A DNA stretch of 64,000 nucleotides from Hymenobacter edaphi (GCF_003258365.1 NZ_QHKM01000001.1:62001-126000), one strand, 5' to 3'; shown: positions 54,833 to 63,898, counted from the stretch's first letter. Translations and numbers: made by a program. The notes: generated by a model not told the origin, from the letters alone.

Positions 54833-54935
54833 ATTCAGTGCTTGGTACGTAGTGCCTAGTGCCTGGCCCGGGCCGGTTTCGGCCGGCAGCAGGCCCCACG
54901 CAGGGCGCGCCAGGCGCAACCACCTAACCCCCAAG
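54833..54935. repeat. Dispersed GTGCTTGG/CTAAGCACC-type repeat
   Basis: CAGTGCTTGGTACGTAGTGCC near the left end and CTAACCCCCAAGCACC near the right end are inverted in plan and share vocabulary with 51393-51480. A GGCCGG-TTT-CCGGC hairpin lies between them. The element fills almost the whole gap before the CBM9-like gene. Confidence 0.5.
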
Positions 54936-54940
54936 CACCA

Positions 54941-55747
54941 ATGACAAAGCAAGTACAGCCCTTTGGGGCGGCCCGCGGCAAACGAATGTGGAATGTGCTG
55001 GTTGTGGGACTGGCCATTCCGGGAACAGGGGCGTTTGTCGGGGCCGCACCCGCGGGGCAGCCGTACCAGGCCCCGCAGGCCACCACCGCGCCCGTGCTCG
55101 ACGGCCGCGCCACCGATGCCTGCTGGGCCCGCGCCGCGTGGCGCCCGCTCGACCAGCGCTGGGTGGGTCCGCCCGCCCCGGCGGCCGACTTCCAAGGACG
55201 CTACAAGGTCGTCTGGACGCCCGCGCGGCTCTACGTGCTGGCCGAAATCACCGACGACAAGCTCCTCGACATTCACCCCGACCCGCTGGACAAGTGGTGG
55301 GACGACGACTGCCTGGAAATCTTCGTCGACCCGGACCGCTCCCGCGGCGACCATCAGTACAACTACAACGCCTGGGCCTACCACGTCGCCCTCGACGGCC
55401 ACGTGGTGGACATGGGCCGCGACCGGAAGGGCCACCTCTTCGACGCGCACGTGCAAAGCCGGCACCGCCAGCAGGGCCGGGTGACGACCTGGGAAACCTC
55501 GGTGGCCCTGTACGCCGATACCTACGACGACCAGCGCCCGGCGGCCAACCGCCCGCTGACCATTCGGGCCGGGCAGCCCATCGGCTTTGCCCTGGCCTAC
55601 TGCGACAACGACAACAGCCCCGAGCGGGAAAACTTCTTCGGCAGCGAAGTGGTGACCGGCGAGGATAAAAACCGGGGTTGGATCGACGCCGGCATTTTCG
55701 GGACGCTGGTACCGGTGGCCGCTGCGGCCCGGGCCCCGCGCCGCTAG
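54941..55747 (+). CDS. CBM9-like sugar-binding domain protein, exported
   Basis: 268 residues; an alternative ATG at 54986 would give a cleaner signal peptide (MWNVLVVGLAIPGTGAFVGA). The remainder is one beta-sandwich of the CBM9/DOMON-like type: APVLDGRATDACWARAAW opening, YKVVWTPARLYVLAEITDDKL, the DDCLEIFVDP metal/ligand block, YNAWAYHVALDG, and GFALAYCDNDNSPEREN near the end. No catalytic domain is attached. It sits between two GH16 lipoprotein genes, so a role in binding glucan or its oligomers is plausible. Proteins with this lone domain are common in Bacteroidota sugar loci but poorly studied. Confidence 0.8.
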   Translation: MTKQVQPFGAARGKRMWNVLVVGLAIPGTGAFVGAAPAGQPYQAPQATTAPVLDGRATDACWARAAWRPLDQRWVGPPAPAADFQGRYKVVWTPARLYVLAEITDDKLLDIHPDPLDKWWDDDCLEIFVDPDRSRGDHQYNYNAWAYHVALDGHVVDMGRDRKGHLFDAHVQSRHRQQGRVTTWETSVALYADTYDDQRPAANRPLTIRAGQPIGFALAYCDNDNSPERENFFGSEVVTGEDKNRGWIDAGIFGTLVPVAAAARAPRR

Positions 55748-55762
55748 TTTCTTTCTGTGCCT

Positions 55763-56650
55763 ATGAAACATTGTTTTTGGTCCCGTTGCCCGCGGGTGCT
55801 GGGCCGGGTCTTACCCGCCGCGTGGGCCGGGCTGGCGCTGGGCTGCACCTCGGCCTCGCCGGGCCCGGGCCTGCCGCCGGGCGCGGGCGAGCCGCCGCGC
55901 TACTCCATCGGGGAGCTGATCTGGCAGGACGAGTTCAACACCCCCGGCCCGCCCGACGCGGCGAAGTGGCAGTACGACGTGGGCGGCAGCGGCTGGGGCA
56001 ACAACGAGCTGCAGTACTACACCCAGGACCGCCTGCCCAACGCCCGCGTCGAAAACGGCAGCCTGGTCATCGAGGCCCGCCGCGAAACGGGCTTCGGCAC
56101 CAACCAGTACACCTCGGCGCGCCTGCTGTCGAAGGCCTCGGGCGGGGGCAGCCTCACCTACGGCCGGGTGGAAGTGCGGGCCCAGCTGCCGGCGGCCCGG
56201 GGCATCTGGCCCGCCATCTGGATGCTGCCCGACGACTGGAAGTACGGCAACCACGGCTGGCCCGACAACGGCGAAATCGACATCATGGAGTACGTGGGCT
56301 ACAACCCCGGCGTGGTGCACGCCTCCACGCACTGCAACCGCTACTACTTCCGCACCAACAACCAGAAGACCGGTACCACCGCCGTGCCGACGGCCACCAC
56401 CCAGTACCACGTGTACGCGCTGGAATGGACGCCCGAAACCATCACGGCCTACGTCGACGACCAGCTCTACTTCACCAACCGCAATGAGAATGGCGGCTGG
56501 CCCGTCTGGCCCTGGAACCACCCGTTTCACCTGATCCTGAACGTGGCCGTGGGCGGCGACTGGGGCGGCCAGCAGGGCATCGACGCGGCGGCCTTCCCGC
56601 AGCGCATGCTCATCGACTACGTGCGCTACTACCGCCTCAAGCAAGACTGA
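55763..56650 (+). CDS. GH16 beta-glucanase lipoprotein
   Basis: 295 residues from the ATG at 55763, with a lipoprotein signal (lipobox LGC, Cys near residue 28). The GH16 domain has E171-I-D173-I-M-E176 and the WGNNELQYYT and WPAIWMLP blocks typical of laminarinases. It lies 15 bases after the CBM9-like gene and 75 bases before the transporter gene, so it is in the same transcript. It is a distinct paralogue of the GH16 at 53948 and may have a complementary cleavage pattern. Confidence 0.94.
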   Translation: MKHCFWSRCPRVLGRVLPAAWAGLALGCTSASPGPGLPPGAGEPPRYSIGELIWQDEFNTPGPPDAAKWQYDVGGSGWGNNELQYYTQDRLPNARVENGSLVIEARRETGFGTNQYTSARLLSKASGGGSLTYGRVEVRAQLPAARGIWPAIWMLPDDWKYGNHGWPDNGEIDIMEYVGYNPGVVHASTHCNRYYFRTNNQKTGTTAVPTATTQYHVYALEWTPETITAYVDDQLYFTNRNENGGWPVWPWNHPFHLILNVAVGGDWGGQQGIDAAAFPQRMLIDYVRYYRLKQD

Positions 56651-56725
56651 CCGGCGGCTTCGGCGCTGCGGCCCCGCGGCCCGGCCGGCGTCCTCCTCGC
56701 TCACCTCTCTACCCCCGACTTCGCT

Positions 56726-58045
56726 ATGGCTGCTCCCGTTGTATCCGCTACCGCGCCCCCGGCCGCCGCGCCGCCCGGTACGCCCCCGTCCAGTTACGCC
56801 CCGGCCCTGGCCTCGCTGACGGTGCTGTTCTTCATGATGGGCTTTATCACCTGCCTGAACGACATCCTGATTCCCTACCTGAAGGGGCTGTTCACGCTCA
56901 GCTACGCCGAAGTCAACCTGGTGAATTCCTGCTTTTTCGGGGCCTACCTGGTGATGGGCGTGCCGGCCGGCCGGCTGGTGCAGCGCGTGGGCTACAAGGG
57001 CGGCATGCTCGTGGGCTTCCTGGTGGCCGCGCTCGGGGCGGTGCTGTTCTTTCCGGCCGCCGAAAGCCGCACCTTCGCGCTGTTTCTGGGCGCCCTGTTC
57101 GTGCTGGCCACGGGCATCGTCACCCTGCAGGTGGCCGGCAACCCTTACGTGGCCATCCTGGGGCCGCCCGAAACGGCTTCGTCGCGCCTCACGCTTACCC
57201 AGGCCTTCAACTCGCTGGCTACCACCGTGGCCCCGGTATTGGGCGCCAGGCTCATTCTCTCGCACCTGCCCGACCTCAAGCAGCTCACGCCCGCCCAGGC
57301 CGCGGCCCTCGACGTGACGTCGGTGCAGTACCTCTACCTGGGCATTGCGGCCGTGCTGGTGGTCATCAGCCTGCTGTTGACCATGATGAAGCTGCCGCGC
57401 ATCGAGCACGCCCCGGCCGCGGCCGGGGACACGCGCCGCGCCTGGCACTACGGCCATTTGCTGCTGGGGCTGGTGGGCATTTTCGCCTACGTCGGGGCCG
57501 AGGTGGCCCTTGGCTCGCACATCGTGAGCTACCTGAACCAGCCCGAGGTGATGGGCCTGAGTGCCCAAGCCGCCGGCTACCAGGTGGCCTACTACTGGGG
57601 CGCCGCCATGGTGGGCCGCTTCATCGGCATCTTCCTGCTGCGGGCCGTGCCGCCCGGCCGGGTGCTGGCCCTGAACGCGGCCGGCGCGATAGGGCTGGTG
57701 CTGCTGTCGATTAACACCGCCGGCGCGGTGGCCATGTGGAGCCTGCTGCTGGTGGGGCTGATGAACAGCATCATGTTCCCGGTCATCTTCACCCTGGCCG
57801 TGGCCGGCCTCGGCCGCCACACCGAAGACGCCTCGGGCCTGCTCTCGGCGGCCATCGTGGGCGGGGCCGTGGTGCCGCCGCTGTTCGGGCTGGTGGCCGA
57901 CAGCATGCTGGGCGGGGGAGGGGTGCACGCTCTGCGCCTGGCCTTTCTGCTGCCGGTCGGGTGCTACCTCTACATTGCCTGGTACGGCCTGCGGGGCTAC
58001 CGCCCGGCCCCCGAGCCGGTGGCCGTACCCAGCCAAAGCGCCTGA
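56726..58045 (+). CDS. Sugar MFS transporter (FucP/GluP glucose-galactose type)
   Basis: 439 residues with about 12 membrane helices. The N-terminal 30 residues are Ala/Pro-rich. Motifs of the FucP/GluP branch are visible: FFMMGFITCLNDILIPYLK in the first helix, NSCFFGAYLVMGVPAG, and LQVAGNPYVAILGPPETASSRLTLTQAFNSL. It would carry the glucose released by the beta-glucosidase and GH16 enzymes across the inner membrane, driven by proton symport. It lies in the glucan operon directly before the HTH gene (3-base gap). Confidence 0.93.
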   Translation: MAAPVVSATAPPAAAPPGTPPSSYAPALASLTVLFFMMGFITCLNDILIPYLKGLFTLSYAEVNLVNSCFFGAYLVMGVPAGRLVQRVGYKGGMLVGFLVAALGAVLFFPAAESRTFALFLGALFVLATGIVTLQVAGNPYVAILGPPETASSRLTLTQAFNSLATTVAPVLGARLILSHLPDLKQLTPAQAAALDVTSVQYLYLGIAAVLVVISLLLTMMKLPRIEHAPAAAGDTRRAWHYGHLLLGLVGIFAYVGAEVALGSHIVSYLNQPEVMGLSAQAAGYQVAYYWGAAMVGRFIGIFLLRAVPPGRVLALNAAGAIGLVLLSINTAGAVAMWSLLLVGLMNSIMFPVIFTLAVAGLGRHTEDASGLLSAAIVGGAVVPPLFGLVADSMLGGGGVHALRLAFLLPVGCYLYIAWYGLRGYRPAPEPVAVPSQSA

Positions 58046-58048
58046 GGC

Positions 58049-58501
58049 ATGGGCCGCCACCGCGACTTGCTCCGGCTGACGGCTGCCCAGCGGGCGGACC
58101 TCCGCCACTGCCTGGCCCAGCCCCGCCTCGACCCGCGCCAGCGCAACCGCGCCGCCGCCCTGCTCGACTGGGACGCCGCCCGCCCCGTGGCCGATACCGC
58201 CCGGCAGCTGGGCATGACGGTGGGCCGGGTGTACGCCCTGCGCCGCCTGTTCCGGCAGCAGGGCCTGGAGGCCTACCTCAGCGCCCCGCCCCAGGGCGGT
58301 GCCCCCACCAAGCTCACCCCGGCCGTGGAAACCGCCCTGGCCGCGCTCATCACCGGCCCCGAAGCCGCCGCGGCCTGCCACTGGCCCCTGCGCCGCCTGG
58401 CGGCCTACCTCGTGGAGCAGGGCTGCACGCACTCCATCAGCCCGGCCACCGTGGCCAAGGCCTGGCAGCGCCTGCGCACCCTGCGGCCGGTGCCCGGGTA
58501 G
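58049..58501 (+). CDS. Orphan IS630-type helix-turn-helix protein
   Basis: 150 residues. Two HTH/winged-helix segments match the N-terminal DNA-binding half of IS630-type transposases: LDPRQRNRAAALLDWDAARPVADTARQLGMTVGRVYALRRLFRQQGL (about 30-76), then LTPAVETALAALI and HWPLRRLAAYLVEQGCTHSISPATVAKAWQRL (about 90-142). It stops where the DDE catalytic domain would begin. There are no transposase ends or target duplications beside it, and its composition equals its neighbours. It starts 3 bases after the transporter stop, so it is co-transcribed. It could be a transposase fragment or a domesticated regulator. Confidence 0.78.
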   Translation: MGRHRDLLRLTAAQRADLRHCLAQPRLDPRQRNRAAALLDWDAARPVADTARQLGMTVGRVYALRRLFRQQGLEAYLSAPPQGGAPTKLTPAVETALAALITGPEAAAACHWPLRRLAAYLVEQGCTHSISPATVAKAWQRLRTLRPVPG

Positions 58502-58606
58502 CCGGTTGTGGGTAGTCAGCATCAAGAACTGAATAAGTATCTGTCGGACTACCCAATACCAGCTCCCCCATACTCTCTGACCTCTCACTTCCCTGATTAC
58601 CCGGCG

Positions 58607-60991
58607 ATGCATCTTTCCCGAATTGCCCTGCTCACGCTGCTGTCCGGCGGCCTCGCGCTCAGCGCCCAGGCCCAGAAGCAGAAAGTAAAAGTCAAGACCA
58701 AGGCCGGTCAGGCCGCCGCGCCCTCCGCCGCCGACACCGAGCGGCGCGTGGAAGCCCTGCTGGCCCAGATGACCCTGGAAGAAAAAGTAGGGCAGATGGC
58801 GCAGGTCACGCTCGACGTTATCGGCGTGGGCACCAACCGCTTCAGCAGCGCCGAGCCCTTTGCCGTGGACCCGGCCAAGCTGCGCGACGCGGTGGTGAAG
58901 TACAAGCTGGGCTCCATTCTGAACGCGGCCAACAACCGCGCCCGCACCCCGCAGGTGTGGGAGGGCATCATCCAGCAGATTCAGGACGTGGCCACCAGGG
59001 AAACGCGCCTGAAAATTCCGGTCATCTACGGCATCGACGCGGTGCACGGCGAGACGTACACGGCCGGGGCCACCATGTTTCCGCAGCAGATAGCCCAGGC
59101 CGCCGCCCGCAACCGCGCCCTGGTGCGCCGCGGGGCCGAAATAACGGCCTACGAAACCCGCGCCAGCGCCATTCCTTGGGCCTTTTCGCCGGTGCTCGAT
59201 CTGGGCTCCGACCCCCGTTCGCCCCGCCAGTGGGAAACCTACGGCGAAGACCCCTACCTGGCCTCAGAAATGGGCCGCGAGGTGGTGAAGGGCTACGAGG
59301 GCGAGCAAAACAACGTGGGCGCCCCCACGCACGTGGCCGCCAGCATCAAGCACTTTATGGGCTACCAGGTGCCGCAGTCGGGCAAGGACCGCACCAACGC
59401 CTACATCCCGCTGGAGTCGCTCTACGAGTACCACCTGCCGGCCTTCAAAGCCGCCATCGACGCCGGGGCCCACACCATCATGATCAACTCGGGCCTGATC
59501 AATGGGGTGCCCATGCACGCCAACTACGACCTGCTCACCAAGCTGCTGCGCGAGCGGCTGGGCTTCCAGGGCCTGATCGTGACGGACTGGGGCGACATCG
59601 ACAACCTCTACAAGCGGGACCACGTCGTGGCGAACGTGAAGGAAGCCATTGCCCTGGCCATCAACTCGGGCATCGACATGGGCATGCTGGCCTACCAGTA
59701 CGAGGAGTTCTGCGACAACCTGGCGGCCAACGTGCGGGAGGGCAAGGTGAAGCAGGCTCGCGTGGACGACGCGGTGCGGCGCATTCTGCGGCTGAAAATG
59801 CAGCTGGGCCTGTTTGAGCAGCCCGTCACGCACGCCAAGGACTACCCCAAATTCGCCAGCGCCGAGCACGAAAAAGCGGCCTACGACATGGCCGCCGAGG
59901 CCATTACGCTGCTGAAAAACCAGAACGGGCTGCTGCCGCTCAAGAAAACCAGCAAGGTGCTCGTGACCGGCCCCAACGCCAACTCCATGCGCACCCTGAA
60001 CGGCGCCTGGACCTACTCCTGGCAGGGCGAAAAGGTGGAGGACTTCGCCGCCCGCTACAACACCATTCTGGAGGCCGTGCAGAAGGAAATCGGCGCCCAA
60101 AACGTGCGCTACGTGCCCGGCGTGAGCTACAACCCCAAGCAGGACGGCAAGTACTACGACGAATCGGTGGACAAGCTGGACGAGGCCGTGGCCGCCGCCA
60201 AGGACGTCGACGCTGTCATCCTGTGCCTGGGTGAGAACAGCTACGCCGAAAAGCCCGGCGACCTGAACGACATGACCATTTCGCCCCTGCAGATCGAGCT
60301 GGCCCGGCGCCTGGCGGCCACCGGCAAGCCCGTGGTGCTGGTGCTCAACGAAGGCCGCCCGCGCGTCATTTCGGCCTTTGAGCGCGAGATGCCCGCCATC
60401 GTGCAGACCTACCTGCCCGGCAACCACGGCGGCGACGCGCTGGCAGACATCCTCTTCGGCGACGTGAACCCCTCCGGCAAGCTGCCCTACACCTACCCGC
60501 GCTACCCCAACGCCCTGGTCAGCTACATTCACAAGTACGCCGAAGAGCAGAAGAAGGGCGACGGCGTATACAACTACGAGGCCGATTACAACCCGCAGTG
60601 GGAATTCGGCCACGGCCTGAGCTACACCACCTTCAAGTACGCCAACCTGGAGCTGGACCGCAGCAGCCTGACCCGCGACGGACAGCTAACGGTGAAAGTG
60701 CAGGTGACCAACACCGGCCCGCGCGAAGGCCATGAAGCCGTGCACCTCTACAGCTCCGACCTGGTGGCCGCCAACGTAGCCCCCGACGTGCGCCGCCTGC
60801 GCCGCTTCGACAAGGTGAGCCTGAAGCCCGGCGAAACCAAAACCGTGACCTTCACCCTGCCCGCTCAGGAGCTGGGCTACACCGGCCGCGACGGGGAGAA
60901 GGTGCTGGAAGCCGGCGAGTTCGAAATCCGCGTGGGCGACCAGATGAAGAAGGTGACGCTGACCGATTCCGGCTCGGCCTCTGCCAACTAA
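58607..60991 (+). CDS. bglX: GH3 beta-glucosidase (BglX type)
   Basis: 794 residues from the ATG at 58607; the frame upstream of it overlaps the spacer after the HTH gene. A signal peptide ends near AQAQ, then a Lys-rich stretch, so periplasmic. The GH3 barrel shows EEKVGQM near the start, IDAVHGET, KHFMGYQ, and the nucleophile Asp327 in VTDWGDI. The second domain (LKNQNGLLPLKK onward) and a fibronectin type III-like C-terminal domain (about 690-785) are complete. It would convert gluco-oligosaccharides to glucose for the MFS transporter two genes upstream. Confidence 0.94.
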   Translation: MHLSRIALLTLLSGGLALSAQAQKQKVKVKTKAGQAAAPSAADTERRVEALLAQMTLEEKVGQMAQVTLDVIGVGTNRFSSAEPFAVDPAKLRDAVVKYKLGSILNAANNRARTPQVWEGIIQQIQDVATRETRLKIPVIYGIDAVHGETYTAGATMFPQQIAQAAARNRALVRRGAEITAYETRASAIPWAFSPVLDLGSDPRSPRQWETYGEDPYLASEMGREVVKGYEGEQNNVGAPTHVAASIKHFMGYQVPQSGKDRTNAYIPLESLYEYHLPAFKAAIDAGAHTIMINSGLINGVPMHANYDLLTKLLRERLGFQGLIVTDWGDIDNLYKRDHVVANVKEAIALAINSGIDMGMLAYQYEEFCDNLAANVREGKVKQARVDDAVRRILRLKMQLGLFEQPVTHAKDYPKFASAEHEKAAYDMAAEAITLLKNQNGLLPLKKTSKVLVTGPNANSMRTLNGAWTYSWQGEKVEDFAARYNTILEAVQKEIGAQNVRYVPGVSYNPKQDGKYYDESVDKLDEAVAAAKDVDAVILCLGENSYAEKPGDLNDMTISPLQIELARRLAATGKPVVLVLNEGRPRVISAFEREMPAIVQTYLPGNHGGDALADILFGDVNPSGKLPYTYPRYPNALVSYIHKYAEEQKKGDGVYNYEADYNPQWEFGHGLSYTTFKYANLELDRSSLTRDGQLTVKVQVTNTGPREGHEAVHLYSSDLVAANVAPDVRRLRRFDKVSLKPGETKTVTFTLPAQELGYTGRDGEKVLEAGEFEIRVGDQMKKVTLTDSGSASAN

Positions 60992-61010
60992 ACTGCGTCA
61001 GTAACCATTA

Positions 61011-61072
61011 GACCGTCATGCTGAGCCCCGCGAAGCACCTCTACCGGACAACGAAGCGGTAGAGGTGCTTCG
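61011..61072. repeat. Shortened copy of the CGTCAT-type dispersed hairpin repeat
   Basis: The left arm (61011-61046) begins GACCGTCATGCTGAGC and ends CTCTACCG; the right arm (61057-61072) is a perfect 16-bp inverted copy of the inner part only. Compared with 7429-7515 the outer half of the right arm is lost. It lies 20 bases after the beta-glucosidase stop and may serve as its terminator. Confidence 0.75.
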
Positions 61073-61499
61073 ACAAACGGACGCCTGATTAAAGCAGGAC
61101 GTTCTGGATTTATGCCTCTGGTCACGCATGACTCCGGTTCCGGGGGCTCCTTCGTGGTGCAAAAGCAGTAAAATCAGGCCGTCGGCCTGCTCATACCGCC
61201 TTACCAATTGCTCAACCGCCGCTCTAATCTTCGGATTGGAGCGGCGGTTTGCGTTGTGAGCTAGCAGAAAAGATTCAGCCAGAACCGCTCCGCGAGCCTG
61301 AAAAGCTTCAAAATGGACCCTTTTTGGCCAATAACCAGTCGTTTTATTGAACAATGACGATGGTGGTATGACTATTTATAATTTAAGTATAAATTAATAT
61401 TGTTTAAAGCATAAATATTACCGTCCTTGGTTATCGAAAGTCAGCCGCCTGCAAGCTGCTGACAGAGTCCAGTCCCTGTAGCTCCCTCTCCGCCAGACC
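61073..61499. other. Non-coding gap with AT-rich segment before the exopolysaccharide genes
   Basis: No convincing gene. A minus-strand open frame (61016-61354) has only a TTG start, no usual leader, and runs into the dispersed repeat; at most it is a remnant. From 61355 to about 61430 the sequence becomes strongly AT-rich, unlike the rest of the window, and probably holds the promoter of the sugar transferase gene. An inverted pair (AACCGCCGCTCTAATC with GATTGGAGCGGCGGTT, about 61213-61248) forms a long hairpin. Confidence 0.5.
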
Positions 61500-62897
61500 A
61501 TGGAACGCTACCGCCACTATTCCGATGCCTCTCGCATCGTGCTGCCCATTGTGGACGTGCTGCTCATTTTGGGCGCCTTCCGCGTTGCCGGCTACATCGC
61601 CGCCGGCTATTGGTCATTCGATGGGTTGTACCCGGCCCTGTTCGCCGTATTCGCGCTGCTGTGGTGGATTCTCTCGGGTCACTACGCCAACATCTACCGC
61701 GTCGACAAGCTCATCACCTATCCCGAGAAGCTGCTGTATCTGGTGCGCACCTTCCTGTTGCACGCCGTGCTGCTGCTGGTCGGGGCCGTGCTGCTGAATC
61801 AGTACTGGGTGCCGGCGCGCTTCCTGCTCTCCGTCTACAGCCTCTCGATTGTGGCCATCGTGGCCGGGCGCTTCCTGCTCACCTTCGGCTACCGCAAATA
61901 CATGCAGTACCTCTCCCGGCCCATCAGCCGCTACGTCATCGTGGGGGTGGGGGAGAGCGGGCAGAGCCTCTACCGCTTCCTGGCCTCGCACGACCCCGAC
62001 GGCAACGAATTCGCCGGCTTCTTCGCCGACGAGCCCATTCCCGGCGGCCTGCGCCCCCTGGTGCGCGGCCGGCTGGCCGACCTGAAGGACTACTGCCAGC
62101 GCAGCCAGGTCGACGAAATCTACTTCTCGCTGCCCCTGGACCGGCGCGACCTGATCGAGGACTTCTCGCAGTTTGCCGACCAGCACTTCCTCTCGTTCCG
62201 CATCGTGCCCGATTTCAGCGGCACCGTGCGCAAGGACGTGAACGTGTACTTCTACGACCACCTACCCATTCTCACCATCCGGCACGCGCCGCTGGGCATC
62301 CGCACCAACCAGGTCCTGAAGCGCCTGTTCGACATCGGCTTCTCGCTGACGGTCATCCTCACCGTCTTTCCCTTCCTGCTGCCCGTCCTGGCCCTGATCA
62401 TCAAGCTGGACTCGCCGGGGCCGGTGTTTTTCAAGCAGATGCGGCCGGGCAAGCGCAACCAGCTGTTCCCGTGCTTCAAGCTGCGCACCATGCGCACCGA
62501 CCACGGCCGCGCCGAGCTGCAGGCTACCAAGAACGACGTGCGCATCACCCGCGTGGGGGCCTACCTGCGCAAGTACAACCTCGACGAGCTGCCGCAGTTC
62601 TTCAACGTGCTGCTGGGCCATATGTCGGTGGTGGGGCCGCGGCCCAACATGATTTCGCAGCTGGAAGAGTACTCCAAGCACATCAGCCAGTACCAGCTGC
62701 GCCACGCCGTGCCGCCCGGCATCACCGGCTACGCCCAGGTCAACGGCTACCGCGGCGAAACCCGCGAGGCCGGCACCATGGAAAAGCGCGTGGAATACGA
62801 CCTGAAATACATGGAAAACTGGTCGTTCGGCCTCGATATGAAAATCATCGGCCAGACCGTGTGGAACATGGTCCGCGGCGAGAAAAATGCCTACTAA
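61500..62897 (+). CDS. Exopolysaccharide polyprenyl-phosphate sugar-1-phosphate transferase (WcaJ/WbaP type)
   Basis: 465 residues. Four N-terminal membrane helices (about 12-125), a nucleotide-binding-like middle domain (RYVIVGVGESGQSLYRFL, about 145-255), a further membrane helix (about 275-300) and the C-terminal bacterial sugar transferase domain with KRLFDIGFSL, SPGPVFFKQ, FKLRTMRTD, DELPQFFNVLLGHMSVVGPRP. It moves a hexose-1-phosphate to undecaprenyl phosphate, the first step of repeat-unit synthesis. It is the first gene of an exopolysaccharide cluster that continues past the window. Confidence 0.95.
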   Translation: MERYRHYSDASRIVLPIVDVLLILGAFRVAGYIAAGYWSFDGLYPALFAVFALLWWILSGHYANIYRVDKLITYPEKLLYLVRTFLLHAVLLLVGAVLLNQYWVPARFLLSVYSLSIVAIVAGRFLLTFGYRKYMQYLSRPISRYVIVGVGESGQSLYRFLASHDPDGNEFAGFFADEPIPGGLRPLVRGRLADLKDYCQRSQVDEIYFSLPLDRRDLIEDFSQFADQHFLSFRIVPDFSGTVRKDVNVYFYDHLPILTIRHAPLGIRTNQVLKRLFDIGFSLTVILTVFPFLLPVLALIIKLDSPGPVFFKQMRPGKRNQLFPCFKLRTMRTDHGRAELQATKNDVRITRVGAYLRKYNLDELPQFFNVLLGHMSVVGPRPNMISQLEEYSKHISQYQLRHAVPPGITGYAQVNGYRGETREAGTMEKRVEYDLKYMENWSFGLDMKIIGQTVWNMVRGEKNAY

Positions 62898-63124
62898 GCG
62901 GTGAGTTGGTGAGATAGTGAAATAGTGAGTTTTACGTTCAAAAAGCTGACGCTGCGCAGTCAGAACGACACTCGCCATTTCACCACCTCACCACCTCACC
63001 GAAACGAAACCCCGGAGGTGGACCGGGGTACCAACGTTCTGGCTGATGGCGCTTTCGGGCGTACTGACGTCAGGACGCTGGTCCCCGGCCGCTCCGTTTT
63101 CTTGCCTCCCTTCCCGTCCGAGCC

Positions 63125-63898
63125 GTGCTACCGCGCTACCCCGTTCTCTCGTCCTGGATTTCAACTGGCCCGGCCCCGGCGTTTGTGGATGCCGTGCTGC
63201 GCCTGGGAGCGGCCCGCTCCTCTTCGTACGTCTGTTTTGCCAACGTGCACATGGTGGTGGAAGCCCACCGCCAGCCCGCGTTCGGGCAGGTGGTCAACCG
63301 CGCGGCCCTGGTAGCCCCCGATGGCAGCCCGGTGGCGGCGGCGGTGCGCTGGTTTGGCGGCCCCTCCCAGCCCCGCGTGGCCGGCATGGATGCGCTGCCC
63401 CTGCTGCTGGCCGAAGCCGCGCGGCGCGGGCAGTCGGTGTATTTCTACGGCACCACGCCCGAGGTGCTGGGAGCCATCGAAGCCCGCATCCGGCAGGAGC
63501 TGCCCACGCTGCGCCTGGCCGGCCTGCACGCGCCGCCCTTTCGCCCGCTCACAGCCGAAGAAGATGCCGAGGACGTGGCCCGCATCAACGCCGCCGACCC
63601 CGATTTGCTGTTTGTGGCCCTAGGCTGCCCGCGGCAGGAGCAGTGGATGGCTGCCCACCAGGGCCGCGTGCGGGCCTGCATGCTGGGCGTGGGCCAGGCC
63701 TTTATGACCTACGCCGGGCTGGAAAAGCGCCTGCCCGCCTGGGCCCGCCGCCTGTGGCTGGAATGGGCCTACCGCCTGTGGCTGGAGCCCCGGCGCCTGT
63801 GGCGGCGCTACCTCGTCACCAATTCGCGCTTCGTGTGGCTGCTGCTGGGCCACGCCGCCTCCCAGCTAGGGCGCAAGGAGCCGGATCCGGTGGCTTAG
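63125..63898 (+). CDS. WecG/TagA/CpsF family glycosyltransferase
   Basis: 257 residues from a GTG at 63125; there is no suitable ATG upstream. Motifs of this family (GT26) are clear: FANVHMVVEAHRQP, the APDGSPVAAAVR segment, RVAGMDALP, VYFYGTTPEVL, and LLFVALGCPRQEQWM. It adds the second sugar (for example ManNAc-type or glucosyl) to the lipid-linked acceptor. A C-terminal basic amphipathic region (RRLWLEWAYRLWLEPRRLWRR) suggests membrane contact. It belongs with the preceding sugar transferase; the 227-base gap between them has no supported gene. Confidence 0.92.
   Translation: MLPRYPVLSSWISTGPAPAFVDAVLRLGAARSSSYVCFANVHMVVEAHRQPAFGQVVNRAALVAPDGSPVAAAVRWFGGPSQPRVAGMDALPLLLAEAARRGQSVYFYGTTPEVLGAIEARIRQELPTLRLAGLHAPPFRPLTAEEDAEDVARINAADPDLLFVALGCPRQEQWMAAHQGRVRACMLGVGQAFMTYAGLEKRLPAWARRLWLEWAYRLWLEPRRLWRRYLVTNSRFVWLLLGHAASQLGRKEPDPVA

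Noticed and set aside
61016-61354. Minus-strand frame of 112 residues before the exopolysaccharide genes
   Set aside because: Only a TTG start, no usual leader, the last part is encoded by a dispersed repeat and no family is recognised; a decayed remnant cannot be excluded.
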